Source of the DNA: an uncultured Eudoraea sp.
GTDB taxonomy: Bacteria > Bacteroidota > Bacteroidia > Flavobacteriales > Flavobacteriaceae
NCBI GenBank assembly: GCA_905479615.1
Contig: CAJQNH010000205.1
Location: 1-5,419 of the forward strand
DNA length: 5,419 nucleotides
Direction: 5' to 3'
Part shown: one piece after another, positions 5,213 to 5,419 of the stretch
Layout of the letters: every line of letters starts with the position of its first letter
Numbering within the stretch: the stretch's first letter is position 1
Program-made: the position numbers and the translations under genes
The notes under the pieces: model-generated
Seen by the model: the letters and a program-made list of their open reading frames with translations, nothing else
Told to the model about the DNA's origin: nothing
Database searches by the model: none

Positions 5213-5419
5213 ATGAAGGAGAACATCCCATTTTCAAGCCTGGACCGAAATGAAATCATACAAAACCTAGCGAATACCAAATTCGATCTTGTAATTATTG
5301 GAGGTGGAATTACAGGAGGCGGTATTGCCCTGGACGCAGCTGCCAGAGGACTAAAAGTCGCTCTGTTAGAAAAAGGGGATTTTGCCTCAGGAACCAGCAG
5401 TAAATCTACTAAGTTAATT
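5213..5419 (+). CDS. glpD: FAD-dependent glycerol-3-phosphate dehydrogenase, N-terminal part
   Basis: The first 69 residues of an aerobic glycerol-3-phosphate dehydrogenase are present; the gene runs off the right end. The enzyme oxidises sn-glycerol-3-phosphate to dihydroxyacetone phosphate and passes electrons through FAD to the quinone pool at the inner membrane. The N-terminal FAD-binding Rossmann motif is clear: DLVIIGGGITGGGIALDAAA (25-44), with the GxGxxG glycines at 30, 32 and 35, then Glu53 at the end of the second strand (VALLEKGDFA), which should contact the ribose. GTSSKSTKL (60-68) is the conserved follow-on segment of GlpD. ATG 5213 places the motif at the usual distance and follows a well-formed promoter. 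It is separated by 147 bases from the ABM-like gene and has its own promoter, so it is probably an independent unit. Confidence 0.93.
   Translation, partial: MKENIPFSSLDRNEIIQNLANTKFDLVIIGGGITGGGIALDAAARGLKVALLEKGDFASGTSSKSTKLI

Noticed and set aside
1..5419. Defence system, mobile element, CRISPR array or biosynthetic cluster
   Set aside because: No nuclease, helicase, transposase, integrase, repeat-spacer pattern or synthase is visible; the genes are common chromosomal families.

Overview
The window is AT-rich and reads as the chromosome of a member of the Bacteroidota, most likely a marine Flavobacteriaceae. The reasons are the protein families present, weak or absent Shine-Dalgarno sequences, and several promoter-like sites of the Bacteroidota type (TTTG, about 19-21 bases, TAnnTTTG). 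Everything looks like ordinary chromosomal sequence. I see no insertion sequence, prophage, CRISPR array, tRNA or rRNA.

Layout. Positions 1-524 hold no convincing gene. They contain a strong plus-strand intrinsic terminator (85-112), probably closing a gene left of the window, an unexplained minus-strand reading frame (74-286), and a long hairpin (454-516) just past the end of the minus-strand block. From 4288 down to 525 five genes lie on the minus strand, in transcription order: a CvpA-family membrane protein, a CAP-domain (SCP/YkwD-like) lipoprotein, 3-hydroxyanthranilate 3,4-dioxygenase (nbaC), a small DUF1304 membrane protein, and an ALDH7-family semialdehyde dehydrogenase (amaB-like). 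On the plus strand, divergent from cvpA, are an uncharacterised 118-residue protein and a 102-residue ABM-like protein (4394-5065), then the start of glycerol-3-phosphate dehydrogenase glpD (5213, cut by the window end) behind a well-formed promoter with operator-like repeats.

How the genes may work together. nbaC and the DUF1304 gene are 3 bases apart and surely co-transcribed; the dehydrogenase follows after 83 bases. NbaC opens the ring of 3-hydroxyanthranilate in the kynurenine pathway, leading to quinolinate/NAD or, after decarboxylation, to 2-aminomuconate semialdehyde. The dehydrogenase belongs by sequence to the family that oxidises alpha-aminoadipate semialdehyde in lysine breakdown. 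The two semialdehydes have the same carbon skeleton, so the enzyme could serve either pathway. The other genes look like housekeeping or general conserved genes with no evident link.

Three minus-strand reading frames extend upstream to TTG codons that I do not accept as starts; two of these TTGs lie inside TAnnTTTG promoter-like sequences. I found no convincing new multi-gene system. The most worthwhile leads are the repeat-rich glpD control region, the ALDH7/NbaC pairing and the hairpin after amaB.
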